Shown here in pieces: positions 18,531-27,064 of a DNA stretch of 64,000 bases. A program made the translations under genes and the position numbers. Numbering within the stretch: position 1 is the stretch's first letter; every line of letters starts with the position of its first letter. The notes beneath the pieces were generated by a model. The model saw only the letters and a list, made by a program, of their open reading frames with translations. It did no database searches and had not been told where the DNA came from. Source of the stretch: Desulfosarcina sp. BuS5 (GTDB taxonomy: Bacteria; Desulfobacterota; Desulfobacteria; Desulfobacterales; BuS5); NCBI RefSeq assembly GCF_028752835.1, contig NZ_CP087952.1:2275041-2339040 (forward strand), in the 5' to 3' direction.

Positions 18531-18628
18531 TTTTAGTCTATAACAATCTTAATTTTTAGTAAAAATCTTTTTTATTCATGTTTTCAGAGGCACTTTTTAA
18601 TCACCTGCATTGTTTTGTAGGGACTACC
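18531..18628 (-). repeat. IS1-type left end (fragment, inverted)
   Basis: The reverse complement reads GGTAGTCCCTACAAAACAAT and continues through GATTTTTACTAAAAATTAAG to TAGACTAAAA, the same left end seen at 30835. With the copy at 15873 it forms an inverted pair around the IS4 cluster; both are left ends, so this is not a simple IS1 insertion. Confidence 0.85.
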
Positions 18629-18667
18629 GAACAACGCATATATTAATAAACGCAATTTGTGGCCATT

Positions 18668-20302
18668 TCATGTCACTTTCTTGACTTGCGCCCGCATCCG
18701 TTTAAGGCCATGGGCATACCGGGACATGGTTTCAGATAGTACACCTCTGGGTATCATTATCTCTATTAACTGAAAACGTCCCAGCGTGGCGGCAGCCCGT
18801 GAGAGCGCATCATATAATTCTCTGCGTGTTTTTACACGAATCCCGTCACCGCCGAGGCCCTCCGCCATATGAGCAAAGTGCCAGTCATCCAGATCATTAA
18901 ATCCTGATTCGGGCTGGAAAGTCCGCAACATTTCCCAACTGCAGTTATTAAATAACAAAACAACAGGATCCCATCCATAACGTCTGCAGTTGCCAAGCTC
19001 CCAGCCGGTCATGCGGAAAGCGCCGTCTCCAACCAGAATTAAAGGTCGTCTGCCGGTGGCTGCCTGCAGGCCCAACCCGGCCGGAACGCCAAAACCCATA
19101 GTTGCGTAATAGCCCGGAGCCACCAGATCTGTATTCTCTATATCAAAAGCAGTAAACATACAATCCCCCACATCTGTAGCCATCGGCATGCGCCCTGCCC
19201 GGCCCATGAGGTCATTCACCGCCTTGGCAATATCGGTGGGAGTAACAGGCTGCTCATCTGCCTCAAGGCCGCATGGATATACCGGCTTTGGGGTAGACTC
19301 TGTGTCGTGACGACCTTTGATTCGTTCCAGCAAAGCATCGACTAAAGAATTTAAAGGAATATGGGGGTAGATATGATACCCGATGATTACTTTACCATCA
19401 AAAGTCTGGATACTCTTACGCAAATTTATCTGTTTTTCGGATACGCCCAGATTAGTATCCGAGAGAATGAAACCAAGCAACATCAATGTATCGGAATCTT
19501 CAACCAGGCGGGTGATTTCGGGCTTACCCGCTATGCCGAGGTATGTGCCCAGCAGCGGAGCGTCTACGTCGGCCAGTAAACCGCGCCCCATAAAACCTGT
19601 GACAACCGGCAGGCCGAGTTTACGGGCCATGACGGCCACCTTCTCTTCCAGGTTGTAACGGCGGATTTCCACCCCTACCATTAATACCGGTGATTTTGCT
19701 TTATCCAAACGTTCCAGGATTTCATCCACACAAGCTTCCAAAGCTTCAGGATCATGAGGAGCGGGAAGCATTGGAGAGACTGCCTGGCATGGCTCAAAAA
19801 CCATATCCCGCGGCAACTCTATATATACCGGACGAGAATGGATCCGGCAATTGCAAAGCACCCTGGCAATATCCCCGGGAGCACGCAGGGGATCGTCAAG
19901 TTTGACCTGATCACATGTCACCTCTTTATAGATCTGGAACTGGGAATCGAGAGTTTTAGCCTGATGGTGCAGTAATAGGCCGATATGGCTTTCGCCCGCT
20001 CCCGGACCTCCTGAAATTACAACCACAGGCGATTTTTCCGCATAGGCGGATGCTACCGGGTTGACCATATTCAAAGCTCCGGCCCCGTAAGTAACACATG
20101 CTGCTGAAGGAGCACATTTATACCGCGCGGCAGCATCGGCCGCAAATCCTACTCCCGGTTCATGGCTCATTGTATATAGAGGAAGGATTTTTGATTCTTC
20201 GATAACTTTAAAAAAAGAAAGGACAAAATCCCCGGGAATACCAAATATTTCTTCAACGCCGTGATCTTTCAAAGCATACAGCAATGCTTCTGCGATATTC
20301 AT
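18668..20302 (-). CDS. Thiamine-pyrophosphate-dependent 2-keto-acid decarboxylase (indole-/phenylpyruvate type)
   Basis: Decarboxylates an aromatic or branched 2-keto acid to the aldehyde. It has 544 residues with the three TPP-enzyme domains. The catalytic Glu is in SHEPGVGFAADAAARY (about residue 48), a paired His motif LLHHQAKT matches the pyruvate/indolepyruvate decarboxylase branch, and the TPP/Mg motif starts at VGDGAFRMTGWELGN and ends with FNN. Gene order beside moaA gives no pathway clue. The paired His argues for a decarboxylase over acetolactate synthase; the substrate is an inference. The product could serve amino-acid catabolism through aldehyde oxidoreductases or auxin-like synthesis. 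Confidence 0.8.
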   Translation of the reverse strand: MNIAEALLYALKDHGVEEIFGIPGDFVLSFFKVIEESKILPLYTMSHEPGVGFAADAAARYKCAPSAACVTYGAGALNMVNPVASAYAEKSPVVVISGGPGAGESHIGLLLHHQAKTLDSQFQIYKEVTCDQVKLDDPLRAPGDIARVLCNCRIHSRPVYIELPRDMVFEPCQAVSPMLPAPHDPEALEACVDEILERLDKAKSPVLMVGVEIRRYNLEEKVAVMARKLGLPVVTGFMGRGLLADVDAPLLGTYLGIAGKPEITRLVEDSDTLMLLGFILSDTNLGVSEKQINLRKSIQTFDGKVIIGYHIYPHIPLNSLVDALLERIKGRHDTESTPKPVYPCGLEADEQPVTPTDIAKAVNDLMGRAGRMPMATDVGDCMFTAFDIENTDLVAPGYYATMGFGVPAGLGLQAATGRRPLILVGDGAFRMTGWELGNCRRYGWDPVVLLFNNCSWEMLRTFQPESGFNDLDDWHFAHMAEGLGGDGIRVKTRRELYDALSRAAATLGRFQLIEIMIPRGVLSETMSRYAHGLKRMRAQVKKVT

Positions 20303-20378
20303 TATTACCTCCCCCCAATGCTCATTCAGTGCTCATTCAGCACTCGTTCAGACGGCCATCAGGCAAAGCGCTCCTCCC

Positions 20379-21359
20379 CTACCCGCCGATTGCCTGCATT
20401 TGTCCGGCAATCCCCGCAGCGCCGTCAGCAGTCAGATGATGTTCAAATGATTTAAAAAAAACCGTTTTTAAAAAAATATCTGCGATCTCCTGATCCGATG
20501 CCCCTGATCGCAAAGGAGTTTTAAGATCCACCTGGCGATCCGATAACAGGCACGGTCTTAAATGTCCGCTGGCGGTTAATCTCAGCCTGTTACAAGTGCT
20601 GCAGAAATGATTGCTGATGGGGCTTATAAAACCAATTTCTCCTGCAGCACCTTTATACTTATAACGCATCACGGGACCGTCATTAATTCCGTTTTCAACA
20701 GGAATCATTTCTCCTATCCCACCAAGACGGGCTTTTATTTCAGGATAAAGGAGTCGTTTTTTCACATCAATTATATCTGTTCCGATGGGCATGTATTCTA
20801 TAAAACGGATATGAAAAGGATTATCAAGGGTTAACCTTGCAAAAGCCGTTAATTCATCATCATTAATTCCGGGAAGGACCACCACGTTTAATTTGACCGG
20901 ATTGAATCCCTTTTTCAGCGCCAGGTTAATCCCTTCCCGGACCAGGTTAAAGTGATCGCGACCGGTAATTTCTTTAAATTTTTCTTTGTGCAAGGTATCA
21001 ATGCTGATATTAATTCTTTTGATACCGGCATCTTTTATCCTGTTTATGTTCTTTTTCAGCATAACACCGTTGGTTGTTAAAGAAACGTCGGAAAGGCCGT
21101 CCAGGCCCATCAATTTAGATAAAAACCCGTAGACCCCTTTTCTTGCAAGAGGTTCTCCTCCGGTAATTCGGACTTTGGATATGCCAAGGCGGATACCTGT
21201 TTTTATAATCCGGAGTATCTCTTCATACCTTAAAATTTCCTTATGAGGCAACTTTGCGCCGCCTCCGTAGGGGGCACAATATATGCATTTAAGGTTGCAA
21301 TAATCCGTAATAGAGACCCGTAGGTAATTAATTATCCGTTTATAGCGATCAATCAACAT
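20379..21359 (-). CDS. moaA: GTP 3',8-cyclase, molybdenum cofactor biosynthesis
   Basis: Radical SAM enzyme for the first step of molybdopterin synthesis. The N-terminal cluster motif is CNLKCIYC (CxxxCxxC) at about residues 21-28, GGEPL follows, and the C-terminal second cluster lies in CSTCNRLRLTASGHLRPCL. The chain ends in GG, the conserved MoaA C-terminal tail. At 326 residues it is normal length. The start ATG at 21359 overlaps the end of gpgS by 7 bases. No other moa gene is in the window. Confidence 0.95.
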   Translation of the reverse strand: MLIDRYKRIINYLRVSITDYCNLKCIYCAPYGGGAKLPHKEILRYEEILRIIKTGIRLGISKVRITGGEPLARKGVYGFLSKLMGLDGLSDVSLTTNGVMLKKNINRIKDAGIKRINISIDTLHKEKFKEITGRDHFNLVREGINLALKKGFNPVKLNVVVLPGINDDELTAFARLTLDNPFHIRFIEYMPIGTDIIDVKKRLLYPEIKARLGGIGEMIPVENGINDGPVMRYKYKGAAGEIGFISPISNHFCSTCNRLRLTASGHLRPCLLSDRQVDLKTPLRSGASDQEIADIFLKTVFFKSFEHHLTADGAAGIAGQMQAIGG

Positions 21360-22327
21360 ATCTTAAATTTTTCCCGATACTGCTGAATCTCTATCATGGG
21401 CGGCCTTTCAAGCCCTTCAAAACTATAGATACCAGCTTTATAATCATCTTTAACAAGGTTGTACTGAATCATTTCATTGAATATTTTCTGTTTAATATCG
21501 AGAAGCCCAAGCTTTTTGAGTCGATGAAAAAAAGTTTTAAGAATAACAAACGACATCCTTCCCAGGGCTTTTGTATCCTGATTTCTGTGAACCCGTTTTT
21601 CAAGATCCACCTGTGCAATAACATCAAGCCCCCACTTCTCATAAATATCGAGAATCATGCTTGTTTCGACTCCGTATCCTATGGGAAACGGTATTTTATC
21701 AAGTAATTCCCTGTAACCGGCATATTCTCCTGACAAGGGCTGTATAATCTGCGTCAATTCCGGAAAAAAAAGGGAAAAAAGAGGCCGCACCACAAGTTCC
21801 GTGACCCTGCCACCGCCGGTTGCCCGCGTGGTATTTCGCTCGGTGGTGATCGGCCTGTCATAAAATGCTTTGGAATATTTAATATCTTCATTAAGTATAA
21901 GCGGACCTAAAAGAGCGTAAACGAATCTATGGTGAATATTTTTAATATCAGCATCAATGTAGACAATAATATCGCCCTTTGTAACGTATAAAGCCTTCCA
22001 AAGGTTCTCTCCCTTGCCCTTGTACTTTTCCAGGTCGGGCAAAATGTCATCGGCATTATATACGTCCGCCCCGTATGACGAAGCTATATCAACAGTTTTA
22101 TCTTCAGAGCCGGAATCTATGACTACTATTTCATCAAGCAGCGGATACCTCATCATAAGTTCCGACTTCATGATAATTATCTCTTTTGCGATTGTATTTT
22201 CTTCATTAAGAGTCGGTAGGCATAAAGATATTGTTAAATTTCTTTTCTCTTTCTCTTTGACCAGGGCATTCAGATCCCTGAACTCGGAAAAATGAAAGGT
22301 TTTGTCTTTCAGCCAGTTACTATTCAT
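21353..22327 (-). CDS. gpgS: Glucosyl-3-phosphoglycerate synthase
   Basis: GT-A fold glycosyltransferase (family GT81 type) making glucosyl-3-phosphoglycerate, precursor of the compatible solute glucosylglycerate. Motifs: LCLPTLNEENTIAKEI near the N-terminus, VVIDSGSEDKTVDIA, the DxD-type IDADIKN, and QPLSGEYAGYRELLDKIPF with GYGVETSMILDIYEKWG. The start is set at the ATG at 22327 (MNSNWLKDKTFHFSEF); the 4-codon longer form is less natural. It overlaps the upstream peptidase stop by 8 bases. The phosphatase partner GpgP is not seen here. Confidence 0.88.
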   Translation of the reverse strand: MNSNWLKDKTFHFSEFRDLNALVKEKEKRNLTISLCLPTLNEENTIAKEIIIMKSELMMRYPLLDEIVVIDSGSEDKTVDIASSYGADVYNADDILPDLEKYKGKGENLWKALYVTKGDIIVYIDADIKNIHHRFVYALLGPLILNEDIKYSKAFYDRPITTERNTTRATGGGRVTELVVRPLFSLFFPELTQIIQPLSGEYAGYRELLDKIPFPIGYGVETSMILDIYEKWGLDVIAQVDLEKRVHRNQDTKALGRMSFVILKTFFHRLKKLGLLDIKQKIFNEMIQYNLVKDDYKAGIYSFEGLERPPMIEIQQYREKFKIC

Positions 22328-23477
22328 CACAAACACCACTATCGATAGCCATAATTACACCTATAATCTGGGCAATCCCTTTAAACATAGGTTCAATTAG
22401 CATACTGCTTTTTTCAAGGTGATAGTTTTTTCCTTTTGTAATACCAAGAGTAACCGCAGGTATGTTGCGTGCCAGAAAGATGGATAACTCCGACACACTA
22501 GGTTCACTTACCGGCTTTATTCCAAGTTTTTCCATTACTGCGACTGTATTTTTTACAAGGGGATGATTATACTTTAATCTGGAGGCCGACAGGTTGCTTA
22601 TAGCTTTAAGTTTAAGGCCAACACCGTATTCATGGCTGACACCGTTTATAATATCCGATATTTCGTTCATCATGGACTTGACCATTGCATCGGATGTGCT
22701 CTGTATCTCAAAGCCTAATTTACCATCATAGGCTATCAAGCCGTGCTTGATACCGCCGGAGATCTTGCCGAAGATCACCCTGGATCTGGGCCTTTGTGGC
22801 AAACGCATTTTTAAAATTTGATTCATAACCTCGTTTATGACCAGAATGGCATTCGGTTTAAAACGATAATCCCAGCTTGTATTTGAAGAGATATTACAAT
22901 CCAGATTACATCTTATCATTCCATCAGAATAATAATTGAGTCTCCCGAGCTCGCATCCTTCAACACATACGGCCCCCCTGATCGGTGACGGCCATGCTTT
23001 TAACAGATGCCTGATTCCGCGCAGATTACCCTTCCCTATTGACTGTACAACACCTGCCAGGACAATATCCGATTCAAAGCAAAGGTGTAATTTGCGAAAA
23101 ATTTCGGGCAATGATGCGAGGACTCCCACGCTGACTGAATTATCAAGAATACCGGCACCGGTTATGTACTTTTCCTTGATATTATAATTATGCTCAACCT
23201 GCTTTCCGAAAAAAGTATCCAGATGCGCAACAATAAAAATAGGGGGCTTGGCAGGGTCTGTTCCCCTGATAATGCCGATGGGATTCCGGTAATCGTCAGT
23301 GGTACATTCATCCACATGGAAATCTGCGAGCCTCTCCATAAAAAATTTTGCGCGATCCTGCTCCTTGAAAGTCGGAGCCGGGATCTGGCCGATCAATACT
23401 ATATTGGTAATTATTGTTTCCCTGATTGATCTTATTTCATCAACAAACGAAGGGAGTTTTCCAAGGTAATTATCCAT
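22320..23477 (-). CDS. M20/M42-type metallopeptidase-like protein
   Basis: A 385-residue zinc peptidase-like protein. It shows IFIVAHLDTFFG (first metal His-x-Asp), AGILDNSVSVGVLASL (bridging Asp region) and VCVEGCELGRL in place of the usual catalytic Glu-Glu region; a late THIGK-like LGITKGKNYHLEKSS carries a His. The architecture fits PepT/M20 family hydrolases, but the metal ligands are not all canonical and the substrate is unknown. Translationally coupled to gpgS. An R2 element ends 13 bases upstream of the ATG and probably separates it from cobA-hemD. Confidence 0.65.
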   Translation of the reverse strand: MDNYLGKLPSFVDEIRSIRETIITNIVLIGQIPAPTFKEQDRAKFFMERLADFHVDECTTDDYRNPIGIIRGTDPAKPPIFIVAHLDTFFGKQVEHNYNIKEKYITGAGILDNSVSVGVLASLPEIFRKLHLCFESDIVLAGVVQSIGKGNLRGIRHLLKAWPSPIRGAVCVEGCELGRLNYYSDGMIRCNLDCNISSNTSWDYRFKPNAILVINEVMNQILKMRLPQRPRSRVIFGKISGGIKHGLIAYDGKLGFEIQSTSDAMVKSMMNEISDIINGVSHEYGVGLKLKAISNLSASRLKYNHPLVKNTVAVMEKLGIKPVSEPSVSELSIFLARNIPAVTLGITKGKNYHLEKSSMLIEPMFKGIAQIIGVIMAIDSGVCDE

Positions 23478-23490
23478 CTCGGCGCCTATG

Positions 23491-23723
23491 TAGTGCTTGA
23501 ACGAAAAGCTGAAATTACGATATTTCCGGTAGATTAAGGATGTTTTCCAAATCGAAGTTTTTAAGCCATTAGCTTTTAGCGATTAGCTTTTCAAATCAAA
23601 CAAATAGTTCCTTGAGCCAATAGCTAACGGCTAAATGCTAACAGCTTTTCGAAAATCTTCGTTTCTTTAATAATGTTTAAATATCCGAAATAGTATCTGT
23701 TTTTAGTTTTCGTTCAAGCACTA
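23491..23723. mobile_element. R2-family inverted-repeat element (MITE-like), 233 bp
   Basis: Perfect 17-bp ends: TAGTGCTTGAACGAAAA at 23491 and TTTTCGTTCAAGCACTA ending 23723. The interior is non-coding, with several nested AGC(T)TTTTAGC-type repeats and TTTCGAAAATCTTCGTTTC, which is shared with the copy at 55471. The right end overlaps the cobA-hemD stop codon. Confidence 0.85.
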
Positions 23724-25237
23724 TGATAATGTTTTAAAATAGCTTCACATAATCCCTTTATGGTAAATGATTCGGCAACGATATTAACATCAAAGCCAAG
23801 TTCCTTTGCCGTTTCTGCGGTTATTGGGCCTATGCAGGCCGTTAAAACTCCCTGCAGTAAAAAATCGATTTCATCTCCAGGAAGCATTGCGTAAAAATTT
23901 TTTACTGTTGAAGAACTGGTAAAAGTAACAATATCAACTTTTCCATCCCGAAGATTTTTAATAAGAAATTCCTCTCCGCTGCGATCCTGAATGGTAGCAT
24001 ATGCGGTTACCTCATCAACGGCAGCTCCCATGGCTGCCAGCTCTACAGGTAGTATCGGCCGAGCTTCCTTTGCCCGGGGCAGCAGAATCTTCTTTCCCTT
24101 TAACTCCTGCCCCTCAAAAGCTTTCACAACCGACTCTGCCCTGTAACTTTCCGGCATAATATCGCTTTTTATACCAAAACCCAACAGTCGATCCCTGGTA
24201 ACAGGGCCGATCACAGCAGTTTTTATATCTCCAAGTCCCCGCACATCCAGCTTGTGATGATTAAAAAGCCGGTCAAAAAAGAAATCAACGCCGTTTACAC
24301 TTGTAAAAATCAACCAATCATACTCCGCAATATTTTCAATAGCTGCATCCAAAGGTTCAAAATCATCAGGAGGAACAACCTCGATGGCGGGAGATTCAAG
24401 GCAATCAGCACCAAGTTTCGATAAAAGCCTTACAAGATCGCCGGCCTGTTTTCTTGAACGGGTTATTACGACTCTCTTTCCCATTAGCGGCCTGTTTTCA
24501 AACCATTGCATGGTTTCTCTTAATCGCACGACACCCCCAACAATAATTATTGCAGGAGACTTCAATCCCGCGTCTTTAACAAGTTTTACGATGCTATCAA
24601 GTCTTCCTGCAACAGTAACCTGAGCAGGTGTTGTCCCCCATCGGACAAGAGCTATGGGAGTATCCGGACTCATACCATTATCAATCAGTTGTGCAACAAT
24701 CCTGGGAAGATTTCTAACCCCCATTAAAAAAACGATTGTCCCGATACCTCTGGCAAGCGCAGCCCAGTCAATGGAAGAATCTTCCTTGGCAGGATCTTCG
24801 TGACCGGTCACAAATGCAAGCGTAGATGTATATCGACGATGGGTTAAAGGAATGCCGGCATAGGCCGGAGCGGCTATGGCCGAGGTGACGCCGGGAACAA
24901 TCTCGAAAGATATGTTCTCCTTTATCAAAACTTCCGCTTCTTCCGCTCCACGACCGAATATAAATGGATCACCGCCTTTGAGACGTGCTACATTCAACCC
25001 TGATTTCGCTTTTTTAACTATCAGTTCATTAATTTTATTTTGGCTTAAAGTATGGTCTCCCCCTTTTTTGCCCACATATAAAATTTCTGCATTTTCATCG
25101 GCATGTTTCAAAAGTTGCGGCGAAGCAAGATAATCGTAAATAATAACATCCGCTTTTTTTATAGCCTCCAGGCCCTTAACCGTAATCAGTCCGGGATCGC
25201 CCGGGCCCGCGCCGACAAGTAATACCTTACCATTCAT
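23714..25237 (-). CDS. cobA-hemD: Fused uroporphyrinogen-III C-methyltransferase / uroporphyrinogen-III synthase
   Basis: Bifunctional enzyme: residues about 1-245 are the SAM-dependent methyltransferase making precorrin-2 (LVGAGPGDPGLITVKG, ARLKGGDPFIFGRGAEE, PGVTSAIAAPAYAGIPLTHR), and residues about 250-507 are HemD (RVVITRSRKQAGDLVRLL, DWLIFTSVNGVDFFF, TFTSSSTVKNF). This fusion is common in Desulfobacterota and Firmicutes and supports siroheme/cobamide synthesis. I use the ATG at 25237, 2 bases after the hemC stop. The last codons (HSA then TGA) are read from the end of the R2 element, so the original C-terminus may be altered. Confidence 0.94.
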   Translation of the reverse strand: MNGKVLLVGAGPGDPGLITVKGLEAIKKADVIIYDYLASPQLLKHADENAEILYVGKKGGDHTLSQNKINELIVKKAKSGLNVARLKGGDPFIFGRGAEEAEVLIKENISFEIVPGVTSAIAAPAYAGIPLTHRRYTSTLAFVTGHEDPAKEDSSIDWAALARGIGTIVFLMGVRNLPRIVAQLIDNGMSPDTPIALVRWGTTPAQVTVAGRLDSIVKLVKDAGLKSPAIIIVGGVVRLRETMQWFENRPLMGKRVVITRSRKQAGDLVRLLSKLGADCLESPAIEVVPPDDFEPLDAAIENIAEYDWLIFTSVNGVDFFFDRLFNHHKLDVRGLGDIKTAVIGPVTRDRLLGFGIKSDIMPESYRAESVVKAFEGQELKGKKILLPRAKEARPILPVELAAMGAAVDEVTAYATIQDRSGEEFLIKNLRDGKVDIVTFTSSSTVKNFYAMLPGDEIDFLLQGVLTACIGPITAETAKELGFDVNIVAESFTIKGLCEAILKHYHSA

Positions 25238-25239
25238 AA

Positions 25240-26169
25240 TCAATATCTGTCTTTCACGTTATCAAGTATCCTTTTGGCTCCCTTTAACAGGAGACGCTCC
25301 GCCAGTTCTATTCCTATATCTTCCGAAGACTCTTCCGGTCCGTCCAGAGATTCCCTGATTAATTCTTTACCTTCAATATCCGCAACAAGGCCGCATAAAG
25401 AAAAAGAATGATCTTTAACTGCTCCGTAAGCAGCTATGGGCACCTGGCACCCGCCCTCCAGACGATTGGAAAAAGCGCGTTCACCCATAACAACAGTCCT
25501 TGAATCGGCATCTTCCAAAAGCGAAATTAATGATGCTGTAAATCTATCGCCTGCTCTTGTTTCAATACAAAGAGCGCCTTGCCCCACCGCCGGCAGCATA
25601 ATATCCATATCAAGATATTCCGTTATCCTGTTTTCCAGGTTCAACCGTTTTACACCTGCTGCAGCCAGAATTATTCCATCCATATTCTCCGTCTCAAGCT
25701 TCCTGAGACGCGTATCAAGATTGCCCCTTAAAGGCACAATTTCAATTTCAGGTCTGGCATACAACAACTGGGCGGATCTACGAAGACTGCTTGTGCCGAT
25801 GCGGGCTCCTCTGCTAAAAGATGATAAGGGCTCTCCTTTATAGGAAATCAGGACATCTCTAGGGTTTTCACGCTCCGGAACCGCGCCGATACAAAGCCCG
25901 CCCGGAATTTCAGCCGGCATATCCTTCATGCTGTGTACGGCAAGATCAATTTTACCGCTTAAAAGAGCCTCTTCTATCTCTTTGACAAAAAGCCCCTTGC
26001 CGCCAACCTTTGCAAGCGGGACATCAAGGATTTTATCACCCTTTGTTTTAATTATTTCAAGTTCTACCAGGATTGAAGGGTCTTTTTTTTCAATCTCCGA
26101 CTTTACCCAGTTGGCCTGCCAAAGAGCAAGTTTGCTGCCCCTTGTTCCTATTTTGAGGCTTTTCCCCAT
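25240..26169 (-). CDS. hemC: Hydroxymethylbilane synthase (porphobilinogen deaminase)
   Basis: Polymerises four porphobilinogens in tetrapyrrole synthesis. From the ATG at 26169 the chain is 309 residues, beginning MGKSLKIGTRGSKLALWQAN. It contains LFVKEIEEALLSGKIDLAVHSMKD-type sequence, PRDVLIS, GTSSLRRSAQLL and NLDTRLRKL. The dipyrromethane cofactor Cys is in RLEGGCQVPIAAYG. The ATG overlaps the stop of the FmdB-like gene as TAATG, so the longer frame upstream is not used. It is followed by cobA-hemD, giving a three-gene operon. Confidence 0.95.
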   Translation of the reverse strand: MGKSLKIGTRGSKLALWQANWVKSEIEKKDPSILVELEIIKTKGDKILDVPLAKVGGKGLFVKEIEEALLSGKIDLAVHSMKDMPAEIPGGLCIGAVPERENPRDVLISYKGEPLSSFSRGARIGTSSLRRSAQLLYARPEIEIVPLRGNLDTRLRKLETENMDGIILAAAGVKRLNLENRITEYLDMDIMLPAVGQGALCIETRAGDRFTASLISLLEDADSRTVVMGERAFSNRLEGGCQVPIAAYGAVKDHSFSLCGLVADIEGKELIRESLDGPEESSEDIGIELAERLLLKGAKRILDNVKDRY

Positions 26170-26402
26170 TAGTGGCCGCAACCTGAACAGCTTGTCGCGG
26201 CGCACCCTCCGCAGGACGATGACGAAGCAGAAGTCTTTAATGTTTCACCGCCGTTACCCTTACTGAGAAATCCACACCTGGACATGAGCTTGTTCACCTT
26301 GCTGCTTTTGCATGACGGGCACTCATCAGGCTGATCGTTTCCAAAAACAAGATATTCAAAGTCATGATCACAATCATTACAATGATATTCATAAATCGGC
26401 AT
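26169..26402 (-). CDS. FmdB-family zinc ribbon protein
   Basis: A 77-residue putative regulatory zinc ribbon. It starts MPIYEYHCNDCDHDFEYLV, with CxxC pairs CNDC and CPSC forming the ribbon, and ends in a Ser/Cys-rich tail (SCGGCAATSCSGCGH). The ATG at 26402 is the family start; the frame opens 5 codons earlier. It is coupled to hemC by a TAATG overlap. The function of the family is poorly known; it often accompanies tetrapyrrole, formamidase or sulfur genes. Confidence 0.85.
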   Translation of the reverse strand: MPIYEYHCNDCDHDFEYLVFGNDQPDECPSCKSSKVNKLMSRCGFLSKGNGGETLKTSASSSSCGGCAATSCSGCGH

Positions 26403-26692
26403 TGACGTTTTCCTCATAAATAACTCAAAAATTGTTTAAAACATACCTACTACGATCTTAAAATAAATTTTTAACATGTATTATTATCTAATGCAAGAGT
26501 GGGAATGATCCATAGCGGTTTTGCCGACCAACTCCCCTTCTTTAAAAATAATTTAAAAATCGACATTGACATAAGATAATGTATATCATATTAAGTGCCT
26601 AATCAAAAATGATTTACCATTGGTTAACTTGTTCTGAGCGCGTAAAATGTGATTTATTTATAAGTGAGCTCCAAGTTAACAAAAAATTACAT

Positions 26693-26769
26693 GCGCCCGT
26701 AGCTCAGCTGGATAGAGTGCCGGACTACGAATCCGTAGGTCGCCCGTTCGAATCGGGCCGGGCGTACCA
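26693..26769 (+). tRNA. tRNA-Arg (ACG anticodon)
   Basis: Cloverleaf with acceptor GCGCCCG against CGGGCGT (a G-T closing pair), anticodon loop CTACGAA (ACG) between CGGA and TCCG, T-loop TTCGAAT, and encoded CCA. It stands alone on the plus strand and is followed by a terminator and an integrase stub, so it is a probable former integration site. The 290 bases before it (26403-26692) show no gene. Confidence 0.96.
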
Positions 26770-26778
26770 TTAAAATCG

Positions 26779-26806
26779 AGGGATTAGCCGATTAATCCCT
26801 TTTTTT
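26779..26806 (+). terminator. Intrinsic terminator of tRNA-Arg
   Basis: AGGGATTA and TAATCCCT form the stem around GCCGAT, followed directly by a run of seven T. It starts 10 bases after the tRNA. Confidence 0.85.
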
Positions 26807-26821
26807 GTTGTGATGCTACCA

Positions 26822-26977
26822 TTATCCTACAGATTTCCCAAAAGCTGTCTTTTCCAATCTTGCCGCTGACTCCTGATTTACAGGCTTCATCAAATGGGTA
26901 TAAAAATTCAGTGTCATGGTCGGGGTAGAATGCCCAAATTGAGATTGAATATATTTTATATCTTCTCCTTAGTTTAA
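26822..26977 (-). pseudogene. Tyrosine recombinase (integrase), C-terminal remnant
   Basis: The minus-strand frame GEDIKYIQSQFGHSTPTMTL followed by NFYTHLMK and ARLEKTAFGKSVG is the C-terminal catalytic block of phage/island integrases: the QFGHS box with its His, then the Tyr nucleophile in NFYTHL. The frame is closed upstream by TAA at about 26978, so only about 50 codons remain. It converges on tRNA-Arg, the arrangement of an island integrase at a tRNA attachment site. Confidence 0.8.
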
Positions 26978-27064
26978 TAATAAGCTTTGAGTATATCTGC
27001 CTTCAATCATGCAATGTAAAAATCCTGGAAAGTGGTTATAGATACCTATAAAGGCTGAAAAAAA

